A stretch of 64,000 nt of DNA from Hymenobacter sp. 5317J-9 (GCF_022921075.1 NZ_CP095050.1:2728001-2792000), one strand, 5' to 3'. Positions 20,006 through 30,123 are shown, counted from the first letter of the stretch. A program made the numbers and translations. Notes: generated by a model from the sequence alone, not told the origin.

Positions 20006-20114
20006 AAACAGGGTAAGTAGGGGTGGGAATACTGCGGAGAAGCGCGAAAGAGAGAAGAACCTGACTAATAACCAAGCCGCTCAGTTGACGCAAAATGGGC
20101 GCAAAGGTGGCAGG

Positions 20115-21302
20115 TTAAACGAGAGAATCCAGCAAAAGCCACAATTTTTTGCCTTCGCCGGCCCATAGCGCCTCCGCCGGAATGCCGTCTGGGTAGAAAT
20201 TGGTCGCTTTCAGCCGAGCCACCAGCGCCGCCGCATCCACGGGGTGAGAGAAGTCGAGCGGCAGCCCCGCCCCGTGCTTTTGCAGCAACTCCAGCCACAG
20301 CGGATTGGGCGCTGAGAGCACCGGCAGGCCGTGGGCCAGGTACTCAAACAGCTTGGTGGGGCGGCACCGTTCGGTGCTGGTGTGGGGGCGGTACGGCAGC
20401 AGGCCAAGGTGACTACGACCGATTTCGGCTACGATGTCGGCGTGGGGCACGGGCTCCGGGCCGCCCACTAGGCTGAGCCAGTCCGCATTCGCGGCCACCT
20501 TTTCCTGAAGCCGTTGCAGCAGCAGGGGCTGCTGGCAAAAGCCGATAATGGTGAGCTGCACCCCGCCCGGCCAGGCGGGGCGCAACGCCTCGGCCAGCGC
20601 AATGGCTTCCCACACGCCATTGAGTTCGGAAATGGTGCCCGAATACAGCAGCCGCAGGGGCTGGGTGGGAGGCGGCAGGGAAACGGGCTGAGTCGGCAAC
20701 GCTTCTTCGGCAGTGGGCTGGTATTTATTTTCGAGCACCACCACCCGGCCGGCCGGCAGTGCGGCCAGGAAGGGCAGCTCATCGGCGTAGCTGGCTTCGG
20801 CCAAGAGTACGCCGGCCGCCCGGCTGGCGGCCCAGCCTTCGACCCGGCGCAAGCCAGCCGCCAGCACGCGCTTGGCAAGGCCGCGGTACACGTGTTGGGT
20901 GGAAACGTTGAGCGCGTAGTTTTCGCGGATGTCGTAGAGGAATTTCCGGCCCGAGCCCAAGCGCTGCCACAGCAGCGTGAGCGGCAGCAGCTCCGGCGCG
21001 TGCACAATGACCAGGTCCGGCTTCAGCACCCGCAGCAGGCGCCAATAGCGGCCCTGCGCCCGCAGCCGGGTCATGCTGAGGCGTGAGCCCCAGAATATAC
21101 CGTGCGCCACCAGGCGGGGAAAGTAGTTTTGCACCCAGTAAGGCTCCAAGCCATCGAAGCTGCTGCGGCCGGCTACGAATACCTGGGAGGTGGGCCGCTC
21201 CAATAGCGTGTGCGCAAACTTGCCTAGCATGCGGGTGTCGTCTACCGGCTTTAGCACTGAGGCCAGCAGCACCACGAAGGAAGACGGAAAAGAGGCAGAC
21301 AC
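20115..21302 (-). CDS. Glycosyltransferase (GT4-like)
   Basis: A two-domain GT-B glycosyltransferase of 395 residues. The N-terminal half has PDLVIVHAPELLPLTLLW and FLYDIRENYALNV. The C-terminal half has LRLLYSGTISELNGV, LTIIGFCQQ and the nucleotide-sugar binding stretch RPTKLFEYLAHGLPVLS, typical of GT4. No membrane helix is clear. Donor and acceptor are unknown; likely substrates are polysaccharide or lipid-linked glycans. It stands alone, without an exopolysaccharide cluster around it. Confidence 0.85.
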   Translation of the reverse strand: MSASFPSSFVVLLASVLKPVDDTRMLGKFAHTLLERPTSQVFVAGRSSFDGLEPYWVQNYFPRLVAHGIFWGSRLSMTRLRAQGRYWRLLRVLKPDLVIVHAPELLPLTLLWQRLGSGRKFLYDIRENYALNVSTQHVYRGLAKRVLAAGLRRVEGWAASRAAGVLLAEASYADELPFLAALPAGRVVVLENKYQPTAEEALPTQPVSLPPPTQPLRLLYSGTISELNGVWEAIALAEALRPAWPGGVQLTIIGFCQQPLLLQRLQEKVAANADWLSLVGGPEPVPHADIVAEIGRSHLGLLPYRPHTSTERCRPTKLFEYLAHGLPVLSAPNPLWLELLQKHGAGLPLDFSHPVDAAALVARLKATNFYPDGIPAEALWAGEGKKLWLLLDSLV

Positions 21303-21401
21303 GGCTCAAAGATGCTGGATTTGCCAGGAGCATACAAACGGCCGTGCGTAGCGCTAAAGCCAAGGAAGCTTGTTTTCAGAGCCGGTCTATTCATTAGAGT
21401 C

Positions 21402-22310
21402 TTATTTTAGTACCACCGTGCGCTGGTCGGCCACGAGCACCGTGAACACGCCCAGGCCGCCCTGCACCGTGCTGCGAATACGGGCCGGCTGCGCGAAGGG
21501 GTTGCCGTTGGCCGAAACGGCCCCACGCACGCTCTGCTGGAAGTTGTAGTAGTCGGCGTCCATGTGAAAGAGGGTGGCCGTCATGGTGTCGCCGGGCGTG
21601 AAGCGGTAGGTGGTGGGGGCGGTATAGGTCTGGCCGTCGAACAGCTGGTCCGTCACCAGGTAGTCGCCCTCCGAGTCGTTGAGGTCACGCTGGTTGGTGA
21701 GCAGCAGGCGGTAATAGTCGGCGGAGCCAGCCGGGTCGGTCCACCGGGTGATGAAGTTGGTGCGCCGTTCGGGACCAGTTACGCCGTTGGAGGCGTAGCG
21801 CACAGTGTCAATCGGCACGAAGCTGGGCACGCCGGCGGTGCCCGTCACGTGGTGCCCGCGCGTGTCACTGACATCGAGCCCGAAGCGCTGCCCCGGCTGC
21901 GCGGCCAACGGCGCCGTGCCGATGTGCGTGAAAATCTTGCGCGTCACCGGGTCGATGCCCGGCGCGAACCGCAGCGGCACCGACTGCCCGCCCGGCAGCG
22001 TGAGCCGCACCACCACATCGACCGGCAGCTGGATGGTGATGCCGTTGATGCCCAGCCCCAGCGTGGGCACGGCGGCGGTGGGCAGCGTGATGGTAGGCTG
22101 TCCGGTGCCATCGGCCTTCGAGGGCAGGTAGGTGCCCGACTCCACCACCGTGAGGTGGGGCACCTCGCCGGCCTTCAAATAGCACTCCACCACCAACTCG
22201 GGCGTGTAGGCGGGCAGCACCACGTCCACCTCGTTTTCGAGGTTGCAGCCGGTGGCCAGCAGCAGGGAGCCGCCGAGAGTGAATTTATTGAGTATTTGCT
22301 TGATTGACAT
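21402..22310 (-). CDS. DUF4249 domain-containing lipoprotein
   Basis: The start at 22310 gives a lipoprotein signal (MSIKQILNKFTLGGSLLLATGC, Cys at residue 22). The mature part (LENEVDVVLPAYTPELVVECYL) has the usual DUF4249 opening. DUF4249 genes sit directly beside SusC-like TonB receptors in Bacteroidota and are thought to be surface partners of them. The receptor lies immediately upstream on the same strand, separated by an inverted repeat. The longest frame begins MLRCALHDV, which is encoded by the repeat and is not real. Confidence 0.85.
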   Translation of the reverse strand: MSIKQILNKFTLGGSLLLATGCNLENEVDVVLPAYTPELVVECYLKAGEVPHLTVVESGTYLPSKADGTGQPTITLPTAAVPTLGLGINGITIQLPVDVVVRLTLPGGQSVPLRFAPGIDPVTRKIFTHIGTAPLAAQPGQRFGLDVSDTRGHHVTGTAGVPSFVPIDTVRYASNGVTGPERRTNFITRWTDPAGSADYYRLLLTNQRDLNDSEGDYLVTDQLFDGQTYTAPTTYRFTPGDTMTATLFHMDADYYNFQQSVRGAVSANGNPFAQPARIRSTVQGGLGVFTVLVADQRTVVLK

Positions 22311-22331
22311 AATGATACTTGAGGACGATTT

Positions 22332-22429
22332 CAAAACGTCATGCAGAGCGCAGCGAAGCATCTTTACCGCAGCAGTAATTATTTACTTCCGAGGTAAAGA
22401 TGCTTCGCTGCGCTCTGCATGACGTTTTG
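22332..22429. repeat. 37-bp perfect inverted repeat between receptor and DUF4249 genes
   Basis: Arms 22332-22368 and 22393-22429 are exact reverse complements (caaaacgtcatgcagagcgc...), loop 24 bp. It belongs to the same family as the repeats at 18900, 30010, 39930 and 61487. Sitting in the middle of a two-gene unit, the RNA hairpin may lower downstream expression or protect the upstream mRNA end. Confidence 0.9.
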
Positions 22430-22444
22430 GGAGAGTCCATCACG

Positions 22445-24820
22445 CTAGAATTTAAAATTGTAAGTGACCGATGGGATGATGGGAAACAGCGACACCTGCT
22501 GCGCCGTGAAGCCGTCGATGAGGTCGGTGTTGGGGTTGCGCGAGATTTCGAAGTACACGAAGTAGGCGTTGCGCCGGTCGTATGCGTTGTAGATGCTGAA
22601 AGTGAGGTCGCGTTCGGTGCCGAAGCGTACGGGGCGCAGCTTCCACACCACGCCCAGGTCGAGGCGGTGGTAGGGGATGAGGCGGTAGGTGTTGCGGTCG
22701 GGGTACACGGGCACGGCCAGAATCTCGCCGCCCGGCACGTTTTGCAGCGGGAAGCGGCCGGCTGGCAGCGTGGTGGGCGCGCTGCTGGTGTACACGAAGC
22801 TGGCCGTGAGGCTCAGGCGGGTGTTGAGCTGGTGCAGCACCACCACGTTCAGGTTGTGGCGGCGGTCGTAGCTGGGGTAGTAGTCGCGCCCGTCGTTGAT
22901 GCCCGTGGTGCCGCGCTGGGGCGGGAAGCGCCGCCAGCTCCAGGCCAGAGTGTAGCCTATCCAGCCGGTGGTTTTGCCTTTTTGCTTTTCCAGGTACAGC
23001 TCGTTGCCGTAGCTCCAGCCCTTGCCGAACAGAAATTCCTGGTCGAGGTTGGGGTTGGCGAAAATCTGGGCGCCGTCGCGGAAATCAACCTGGTTTTGCG
23101 CCCACTTGTAGTACACCTCATCGGTCAGCAAAAACTTGCCGCCGAACAGCAGCCAGCTCACGCCCGTGCTCACCTGCTGCGAGCGCTGCGGCTTCACGCT
23201 CAGCCGCGAGGGGTACCAGATGTCCGTCGGCAGCGAGGCGCCCGTGTTGCTGGCCAGGTGGGCGTACTGGTACATCAGGGCGTAGTTGGCTTTCAGCGAA
23301 AGCTTGCTGTTGAAGGCGTAGCGCGCCGCCAGCCGCGGCTCCAGCCCGCCATACAGCTGCCCCGCGTCGCTGCTGAAGCCGCTCAGGCGCAGTCCCACCT
23401 CGGCCTGCAGCTTGTCGCTCACCTTCCAGTTGTCGCTGGCGTAGAGGCCGCCCTCCAGCGCGGGGTAGCTGATGTCGTCATCCACGTTGAGCGAGTTGTC
23501 GGCCGTTTCGACCTGCAGCCGGCCTACCCCGAAGGTGTGGTGCGTGAAGCTGGCTCCGAAGCGCAGCTTGTGTGCGGGATTCAGGTCGTAGTCGAAATTG
23601 ACCCGGGCGTTGTAGTCCCGAATGGTTGAGGTCAGTCCAAACGAAGCCACGTCGACCTGGCTGCCCAGTGAGTAGCGGTAACTCGTCAGGCCCACCTGGG
23701 TGTTGGCCGTGAGGCGGGGCGAAAACGTGTGCTGCCAGCGCAGCGTGCCCAGCGTATTGCCCCATGAAAAATTGGCCTGCAGGTTGCCAAACGAGTTGAA
23801 GCCGAACACGTCGCGCCCCAGGTAGCCGGTGGCAAACACTTGGTCCTTCTCGCCCAGCGTGTAGTTGGCTTTGGCGTTGAAGTCCTGAAAATAATAGTCG
23901 GGAATGGGCCGGTAGCCCTCCGTGCCGGCATTGGCCCGGTTGATGGCGCGCGTGAACACGTCGAAGTAAGTGCGCCGCGCGCTCACGATGAACGAGCCCT
24001 TGGCCGGCTGGCCGTCTTCGCGTTTGCCCAGCGGACCTTCCAGACTCAGGCGCGAGGCAATGAGCCCGATGCCGCCGGTCACGGTGAACTTCTCGCGGCT
24101 GCCCTCGCGCAGCCGAACGTCAATCACCGACGAGAGCCGCCCGCCAAACTGCGCCGGAAAGCCCGACTTGTACAAATCCACGCTCTGCACCGCGTCGGAG
24201 TTGAACACCGAAAACAGCCCGAACAAGTGGTTGGGATTATAGATAAGGGCGTTGTCGAGCAGTACCAGGTTTTGGTCCGAGGAGCCGCCGCGCACGAACA
24301 GGCCGCTGCTGCCCTCGCCGCCGCTCTGCACGCCGGGCTTAAGCTGTAGGGTTTTCAGAATGTCCACCTCGCCAAACAACGCCGGCAGCAGCTTGGCCTC
24401 GCGGATGCTGAGGTGCTCCACGCCCATCTGCGTGGTCACGAGCTTTTCCTCCAGCGTTTGCTGGCCCTGCACCACCACCTCGGTCAGCTCATTGGCGTTG
24501 GGCGTCAGCGTCAGGTCGCGCTGCTGGTTGCGGGCTAGGTTCACCCGAAACGTCTGGGGCAGATAGCCCACGAATGATACCAGCACCTCCTGCGGCCCCG
24601 CCGGCACATCGAGGCGGTAGCGGCCGTTTTCGTCGGTGGCCGTGCCCAGGCCCAGGGTCGGCACGGCCACGGTAGCGCCCGGCAGGGCCGACCCGTCGGT
24701 ACCGCGCACCAGCCCGCTGAGCACGTGCCGCGCCTGCGCCCAGCCCAGCTGCGGCGCCAGCAACCCCAGCAAGAGTATGATGGCCGCGGCCCGGTAGCTG
24801 GTGCGAATCCTTGTTGGCAT
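22445..24820 (-). CDS. TonB-dependent receptor with N-terminal carboxypeptidase-like domain
   Basis: This 791-residue outer-membrane receptor has a signal peptide and a carboxypeptidase-regulatory-like domain (about residues 32-110; LSGLVRGTDGSALPGATVAV ... ENGRYRLDVPAG). A plug domain (about 125-240; VDILKTLQLKPGVQS, GLFVRGGSSDQNLVLLDN, GRLSSVIDVRLREG) and a 22-strand-type barrel follow. It imports an unknown ligand powered by TonB. With the adjacent DUF4249 lipoprotein it forms a typical Bacteroidota pair. No sigma/anti-sigma genes are adjacent. The plug wording is like receptors annotated for large organic ligands, but specificity cannot be predicted. Confidence 0.93.
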   Translation of the reverse strand: MPTRIRTSYRAAAIILLLGLLAPQLGWAQARHVLSGLVRGTDGSALPGATVAVPTLGLGTATDENGRYRLDVPAGPQEVLVSFVGYLPQTFRVNLARNQQRDLTLTPNANELTEVVVQGQQTLEEKLVTTQMGVEHLSIREAKLLPALFGEVDILKTLQLKPGVQSGGEGSSGLFVRGGSSDQNLVLLDNALIYNPNHLFGLFSVFNSDAVQSVDLYKSGFPAQFGGRLSSVIDVRLREGSREKFTVTGGIGLIASRLSLEGPLGKREDGQPAKGSFIVSARRTYFDVFTRAINRANAGTEGYRPIPDYYFQDFNAKANYTLGEKDQVFATGYLGRDVFGFNSFGNLQANFSWGNTLGTLRWQHTFSPRLTANTQVGLTSYRYSLGSQVDVASFGLTSTIRDYNARVNFDYDLNPAHKLRFGASFTHHTFGVGRLQVETADNSLNVDDDISYPALEGGLYASDNWKVSDKLQAEVGLRLSGFSSDAGQLYGGLEPRLAARYAFNSKLSLKANYALMYQYAHLASNTGASLPTDIWYPSRLSVKPQRSQQVSTGVSWLLFGGKFLLTDEVYYKWAQNQVDFRDGAQIFANPNLDQEFLFGKGWSYGNELYLEKQKGKTTGWIGYTLAWSWRRFPPQRGTTGINDGRDYYPSYDRRHNLNVVVLHQLNTRLSLTASFVYTSSAPTTLPAGRFPLQNVPGGEILAVPVYPDRNTYRLIPYHRLDLGVVWKLRPVRFGTERDLTFSIYNAYDRRNAYFVYFEISRNPNTDLIDGFTAQQVSLFPIIPSVTYNFKF

Positions 24821-25202
24821 ATGCTTCTTTGGCCTGCTGGTTTTCGTGGCTGATGAACGGTCGCTGGCCCTGGTGCGTCCGCCACTTCACTGTCTTTACC
24901 GCCCACGGCGGCGACAATGCTTCGCTTCTTCATGCGTTCTTCATGTTGATAAACGCGCAGCCTCCTTGAAAGTTAACTGGTAGGGCAGAACGACGCACAA
25001 GCGAGGCATGGCCCCGCTTGTGCGTTGCATGAAACTGGCGGCTCATCCCGGCCCCGGGGTGCGCTCAATCCTCACCTCTAGGCCGAATACTTCATTGCCG
25101 CGCACCCGCCATAGTCCCGGTGTCCGCTGGTAGCCCGCTGGAATGCTAATTTTGCAGCTTCTCAAGCGGCCAACGTATCACCCGGCCCATCCATTTCGTC
25201 AA
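24821..25202. other. Divergent intergenic region (receptor / dapD)
   Basis: A 382-bp gap with promoters for both flanking genes. It contains an 11-bp perfect stem-loop (acgcacaagcg ... cgcttgtgcgt, 24993-25025) and a TAnnTTTG box for dapD. A 60-codon open frame at 24801 overlaps the receptor start and lacks any protein-like feature. No RNA gene recognised. Confidence 0.5.
25147..25154 (+). promoter_or_regulatory. Candidate -7 promoter box of dapD
   Basis: TAATTTTG fits the Bacteroidota TAnnTTTG consensus fully and lies 48 bp before the dapD ATG. A clear TTTG at the -33 distance is missing. Confidence 0.4.
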
Positions 25203-26027
<825 letters not shown>

Positions 26028-26046
26028 GCCCCATTGCCCATACCAG

Positions 26047-26088
26047 CCACAAAAAAGACCCGCGGATGTCCGCGGGTCTTTTTTGTGG
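26047..26088 (+). terminator. Terminator after dapD
   Basis: A near-perfect palindrome, ccacaaaaaagacccgcgga through its complement tccgcgggtcttttttgtgg, with a 2-base centre and T run; 19 bp after the dapD stop. Confidence 0.9.
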
Positions 26089-26214
26089 CCAAGAAAGATG
26101 AGTTGCTATATTCCGGGATTTAACTGAGATATTGCGTGAGTACAAGCTGTGAGGCGTCAGGTCATCACAGCGTTGCACTGTACAAGCGCACGCTCTCATC
26201 TACTTTTTTCTGCC

Positions 26215-27984
26215 ATGGCCGACCAAGACTTTCCCGAAGACCCCACGCTAGCATCGTCCTTCGACCCGCACAATCTAGATAAATCAGTCATTGCCCTGCC
26301 GCTGCTGCTCAAGCTCGCCGCCGACGACAACGCCAGGACTTGGTACCGCGAATTACGCGCCCTCGTGGGCGAGGAGCCAGATAAGTGGGAGGCCTTCCTA
26401 AAAAAAGCAGTACGCTTTAATGAGGTGTTCGACACGGTTGATGAAAGAGACCTTCACTTTTCATTTCCGTGGCGATTTCTGCCAAAAAGTGTTTATGCCT
26501 TTTGGATTTCTCTCAACAGGCAGGCGCGGCACGATTGGCTGCTCTGGTTCAGGGCCCTGCTGAATTCGCCCACAAAAACGTGGGAGAGCGAGACGTTTGC
26601 CGTCATCATCGACTTAAACCTGCAACACCCCGAAGGCCGCAAAGGCGCCCGGGACTGGGTGGTGAAGGCTCTCAATGACTTGGTGCCAAACCTGGGCACA
26701 GAGGCCGATGAAAACGCGAAAAACCAATACGTGCAGCAGTATCTGTTTGTGCGCTTGAAAGGCGATGACATCCGCCGCCTGGTGCGCCAGGATGCGCACA
26801 ATGCGGCCCTCCTGGCGGTGCCGGCCGGCGTGAGCGCGCGCGCCATCTACCGCATCTGGCCCGATTTCCCCATCAACGCGCTGGTGAATAAGTCCATCTC
26901 GACGGTGAAGGCCGACGCCGCCCAGGTGTCGTACGCCGCCTCGGGGCAGGGCATTGTGTGGGCCGTGCTCGATTCCGGCATCAACGAGCACGAGCATTTC
27001 ACGAAGCACGAAAACCTGAAGCTGCTGGCCCCGCTCGAACACCGCGACTTCACCAACTCGCCCACCAGTACCGGCCCGCTCTCCGACGGCCTCGGGCACG
27101 GCACGCACGTGGCAGGCATCATTGCCGGCGAAATGAGCGCGCCCACCGCCGACCCGCCCGAGTACCTGCGGGCGTTTTCGCGCGAGCGTGACGGCATGGG
27201 CGACGTCGACTACGTGCAGCAGAAAATACCCCACATCAGCGGCATTGCGCCCAAGTGCAAGCTCATGAGCCTGAAGGTGATGGACGACAAGGGCCAGGGC
27301 GAAGCCAGCAACCTCATCGCCGCCATTGCCCTGATTCAGGAGCTGAACGGCCACGGCCGCAACCTGCTCATTCAGGGCGTCAACATGAGCGTGGGCTACC
27401 CGTTTGAGCCCGAGTGGTTTGCCTGCGGCCAAAGCCCGCTGTGCGTGGAGGTGAACCGCCTGGTGCGCTCGGGCGTGGTGGTGGTGGTGGCCGCCGGCAA
27501 CACCGGCTACGGCGTGGCCCAAAGCAAATTCAACGGCCAGATATCAGCCGGCATGTCGCTCACCATCAACGACCCGGGCAATGCCGACCTGGCCATCACG
27601 GTGGGGGCCACGCACCGCGACATGCCCCACGTTTACGGCGTGTCCTACTTCTCCTCGAAAGGCCCCACCGGCGACGGCCGCCTCAAGCCCGACCTTGTGG
27701 CACCCGGCGAAAAAATCATCTCCTGCGCGGCGGGTACCAAAAAGCAGGAAATGGAGAGCAAAGTCAAGCAGGATTGCCATTACCTCGAGCAAAGCGGCAC
27801 CAGCATGGCGGCCCCGCACGTGTCGGGAGCGGTGGCGGCTTTCCTCTCCATCCGCCGCGAATTCATTGGCTATCCCGAAAAAGTAAAGGGCTTATTCCTG
27901 GAGTCGGCCACCGACCTCAAGCGCGAGCGGTATTTCCAGGGCGCCGGCCTCGTCGACCTCATGCGGGCCATCCAGTCCGTGTAA
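26215..27984 (+). CDS. S8 (subtilisin-like) serine protease with novel N-terminal region
   Basis: The C-terminal ~340 residues are a subtilase with intact catalytic residues: Asp253 (VWAVLDSGINEH), His295 (GHGTHVAGIIAG), oxyanion Asn429 (AAGNTGYG) and Ser530 (SGTSMAAPHVSGA). The first ~240 residues form a separate helical region (LPLLLKLAADDNARTWYREL...) with no prosegment or signal peptide that I recognise, so the protease is probably cytoplasmic. ATG at 26215 chosen; upstream frame is unlikely. The downstream alpha/beta hydrolase begins 40 bp after the stop and looks co-transcribed. Cytoplasmic subtilases coupled to other hydrolases occur in conflict or regulated-death systems, which is a hypothesis here. 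Confidence 0.9.
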   Translation: MADQDFPEDPTLASSFDPHNLDKSVIALPLLLKLAADDNARTWYRELRALVGEEPDKWEAFLKKAVRFNEVFDTVDERDLHFSFPWRFLPKSVYAFWISLNRQARHDWLLWFRALLNSPTKTWESETFAVIIDLNLQHPEGRKGARDWVVKALNDLVPNLGTEADENAKNQYVQQYLFVRLKGDDIRRLVRQDAHNAALLAVPAGVSARAIYRIWPDFPINALVNKSISTVKADAAQVSYAASGQGIVWAVLDSGINEHEHFTKHENLKLLAPLEHRDFTNSPTSTGPLSDGLGHGTHVAGIIAGEMSAPTADPPEYLRAFSRERDGMGDVDYVQQKIPHISGIAPKCKLMSLKVMDDKGQGEASNLIAAIALIQELNGHGRNLLIQGVNMSVGYPFEPEWFACGQSPLCVEVNRLVRSGVVVVVAAGNTGYGVAQSKFNGQISAGMSLTINDPGNADLAITVGATHRDMPHVYGVSYFSSKGPTGDGRLKPDLVAPGEKIISCAAGTKKQEMESKVKQDCHYLEQSGTSMAAPHVSGAVAAFLSIRREFIGYPEKVKGLFLESATDLKRERYFQGAGLVDLMRAIQSV

Positions 27985-28024
27985 CCGCCTGTTTTTACGC
28001 TTTTCTCTCACCTTTTCTCTGTTG

Positions 28025-29314
28025 ATGATGACTACGCTGCACGAGTTTCCGTTCTTTCCCATCAATTTCAATAAGAAGGGCGAGGTCGTCGCTCCGACTG
28101 AAGTGGCCGAATTGCTTGCCCATTTATCGGCCACGCCCGTGACCGATTTGCTGGTGCTCTCGCACGGCTGGAACAACGACACGGACGAGGCCCATGCCCT
28201 ATACGACGGCCTGCTGGGGTTTTTGCGGCGTTTTGCGCCAGTGGGCCGCACGTTTGCCGTGCTGGGCGTGCAGTGGCCATCTAAAAAGTTTGCCGACAGC
28301 GACCTGATTCCGGGAGGGGCCGCCAGCGGGGCGTCGCAGGTGGCCGATGCGGAGCTGCTCGCCCAGCTTGAGCTGCTCCGCGGGGCTTTCGATGCCAACG
28401 GGGCAGACGCTGCGTTAGACGAAGCCAAAAGCCTGGTCCCTTTGCTGGAAGACAAGCAAACGGCCCGCACGCGCTTTGCCGACCTGCTGAAAAGTGTGCT
28501 GGCCGGCGTTGAAACGGCCACCACCCAGGACATCGACGGATTAGAGCACGTGCAGGGTGCGCCCAGCAGCTCGCTCGTGGAAAAGCTGGGCCAACCCGAC
28601 CTCTTAACAACTGCACCGGCCGCGGCCGAAGGCACCCCCGCGCTGGGGCACGTGGCGGGCCTGGGCGACATTTTCAGCGACATAAAAGCCGGCGCGCGCA
28701 ATTTGCTCAACTTCACCACCTACTATCAGATGAAAGAGCGGGCAGGCCTGGTAGGCAGCACCGGGTTGCGCGGGGTGCTCGCCAGCATCAAGCAGGTTCA
28801 CCCGGCGCTGAAGCTGCATTTGGTGGGCCACAGTTTTGGCGGGCGGCTGGTGACGGCCGCCATCAGCGGGCAAGACCAGTTTGAGGCGGCTTCACTGAGC
28901 CTGCTCCAGGCGGCATTTTCGCACTACGGCTTTTCGGACAGCTACGACGACAGCCACAAGCCCGGCTTCTTCCGGCCGTTGCTTACCTCACGGCGCGTTA
29001 CCGGCCCCGTGCTGGCCACCCACACTGCCGCCGACTTTGCCGTGGGCCGCATGTACCCGCTGGCCTCGCGTCTGGCCGGCCAAGTGGCGGCCGACCTGGG
29101 CGGCCCCACGGACACGTACGGCGGCATCGGCCGCAACGGCGCCCAGAAAACCCCCGAGGCCACCACCGGCACGCTGTTGCGCGTTCCCGGCACCTACGCC
29201 TTTGCGCCAGGCCGTATCCACAACCTCAATGCCGATGGCATCATTGGCAACCATTCCGACATAAGCCGGGAGGAGGTTGCCGCCGCCATCATGCAGGCGG
29301 TTGCCACCACTTGA
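28025..29314 (+). CDS. Alpha/beta hydrolase-like protein, partner of the S8 protease
   Basis: The 429-residue product begins MMTTLHEFPFFPINFNKKG. Near residue 45 it has DLLVLSHGWNNDTDEA, an oxyanion-type strand-turn, and near 265-273 LVGHSFGGRLV, whose Ser270 is a nucleophile-elbow Ser. The C-terminal His could be in NHSDIS near the end. A long Ala/Asp/Glu-rich helical insertion (about residues 110-210) interrupts the fold. No signal peptide. Lipase, esterase or peptidase activity cannot be separated by eye. The gene follows the S8 protease by 40 bp on the same strand and ends at a bidirectional terminator, so the two make a closed operon. Confidence 0.8.
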   Translation: MMTTLHEFPFFPINFNKKGEVVAPTEVAELLAHLSATPVTDLLVLSHGWNNDTDEAHALYDGLLGFLRRFAPVGRTFAVLGVQWPSKKFADSDLIPGGAASGASQVADAELLAQLELLRGAFDANGADAALDEAKSLVPLLEDKQTARTRFADLLKSVLAGVETATTQDIDGLEHVQGAPSSSLVEKLGQPDLLTTAPAAAEGTPALGHVAGLGDIFSDIKAGARNLLNFTTYYQMKERAGLVGSTGLRGVLASIKQVHPALKLHLVGHSFGGRLVTAAISGQDQFEAASLSLLQAAFSHYGFSDSYDDSHKPGFFRPLLTSRRVTGPVLATHTAADFAVGRMYPLASRLAGQVAADLGGPTDTYGGIGRNGAQKTPEATTGTLLRVPGTYAFAPGRIHNLNADGIIGNHSDISREEVAAAIMQAVATT

Positions 29315-29329
29315 GTTCGTATGAATCTC

Positions 29330-29375
29330 CACACAAAAACGAGGTGCCACGCAAGCGGCACCTCGTTTTTGTGTG
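29330..29375. terminator. Bidirectional terminator between hydrolase and msrA
   Basis: cacacaaaaacgaggtgcc and its complement ggcacctcgtttttgtgtg form a 19-bp perfect stem with an 8-base loop between convergent genes. Confidence 0.9.
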
Positions 29376-29391
29376 GGCAAAAAGGATTGAA

Positions 29392-29928
29392 TTACACCCC
29401 CGCCTTCAGCTTGTCGCCAAACAGTGCCTTCACCTTGTCCACTTTGGGGCGGGCCACAAACTGGCAGTAGGGCTCGTGGCCGTGCAGGTTGAAGTAGTTC
29501 TGGTGGTAGTCCTCGGCCGGGTAGAAGGCCGGGGCGGGCAGAATCTCCGTCACCACGGGGTTGGGGAAGGCCTGGTTGTCGTTGAGCTTTTTCTTATACT
29601 CCTCGGCCAGCTGCTTCTGCTCGTCGTTGTGGTAGTAGATGCCCGAGCGATACTGCGTGCCCACGTCGTTGCCCTGACGGTTGAGGGTGGTGGGGTCGTG
29701 GGTTTTCCAGAAAATCTCGAGCAGCTCCTTATAGCTGATAACGGCCGGGTCGAAAGTGATGTCAATGACTTCGTTGTGCCCCGTGAGGCCGCTGCACACT
29801 TCCTTGTAAGTAGGGTTGGCAATGCGGCCGCCGGTATAGCCCGAAACCACTTTTTCAACCCCTTTCAGGTTCTGAAAAACGGCCTCGACGCACCAGAAGC
29901 AGCCGGCGCCAAATGTTGCATGTTGCAT
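29392..29928 (-). CDS. msrA: Peptide-methionine (S)-S-oxide reductase
   Basis: MsrA repairs oxidised methionine (S-sulfoxide). The catalytic GCFWCVEA is at residues 8-15, followed by VVSGYTGG, NPTYKEVCSGLTGHNEVI, WKTHDPTTLNRQGNDVGTQYRS and the C-terminal HQNYF. It is compact (178 aa) with no signal peptide, so cytoplasmic. No MsrB is fused. The start ATG is preceded by a gap containing an inverted repeat. Confidence 0.96.
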   Translation of the reverse strand: MQHATFGAGCFWCVEAVFQNLKGVEKVVSGYTGGRIANPTYKEVCSGLTGHNEVIDITFDPAVISYKELLEIFWKTHDPTTLNRQGNDVGTQYRSGIYYHNDEQKQLAEEYKKKLNDNQAFPNPVVTEILPAPAFYPAEDYHQNYFNLHGHEPYCQFVARPKVDKVKALFGDKLKAGV

Positions 29929-30009
29929 GGATAGGATGTTGATTCGTTGTGTTTAGTAACAACGCGGTAGACGCGGCAGAGGTTTATTCCTTACAAGAGC
30001 GGTAATGAA

Positions 30010-30102
30010 AGAACGTCATGCTGAGCGCCGTCGAGGCATCTCTACCGCAATATGATTACTGCTGCGGTAGAGATGCTTCGACGGCGCTCAGCATGACGTT
30101 CT
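30010..30102. repeat. 40-bp inverted repeat upstream of msrA
   Basis: Arms 30010-30049 and 30063-30102 match at 39 of 40 positions as reverse complements around a 13-bp loop. Same family as the repeats at 18900, 22332 and 61487 (gtcatgctgagcgc...gaagcatctctacc). Confidence 0.9.
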
Positions 30103-30123
30103 GAGACTGCCTACAAGCTGGCC

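Noticed and set aside
22400-23629. 409-codon open frame antisense to the TonB receptor
   Set aside because: It begins in the inverted repeat and lies wholly opposite a well-supported receptor; composition is Val/Gly/Ala/His-rich as in shadow frames.
24801-24983. 60-codon ORF upstream of dapD
   Set aside because: Overlaps the receptor start on the other strand and lacks any recognisable feature.
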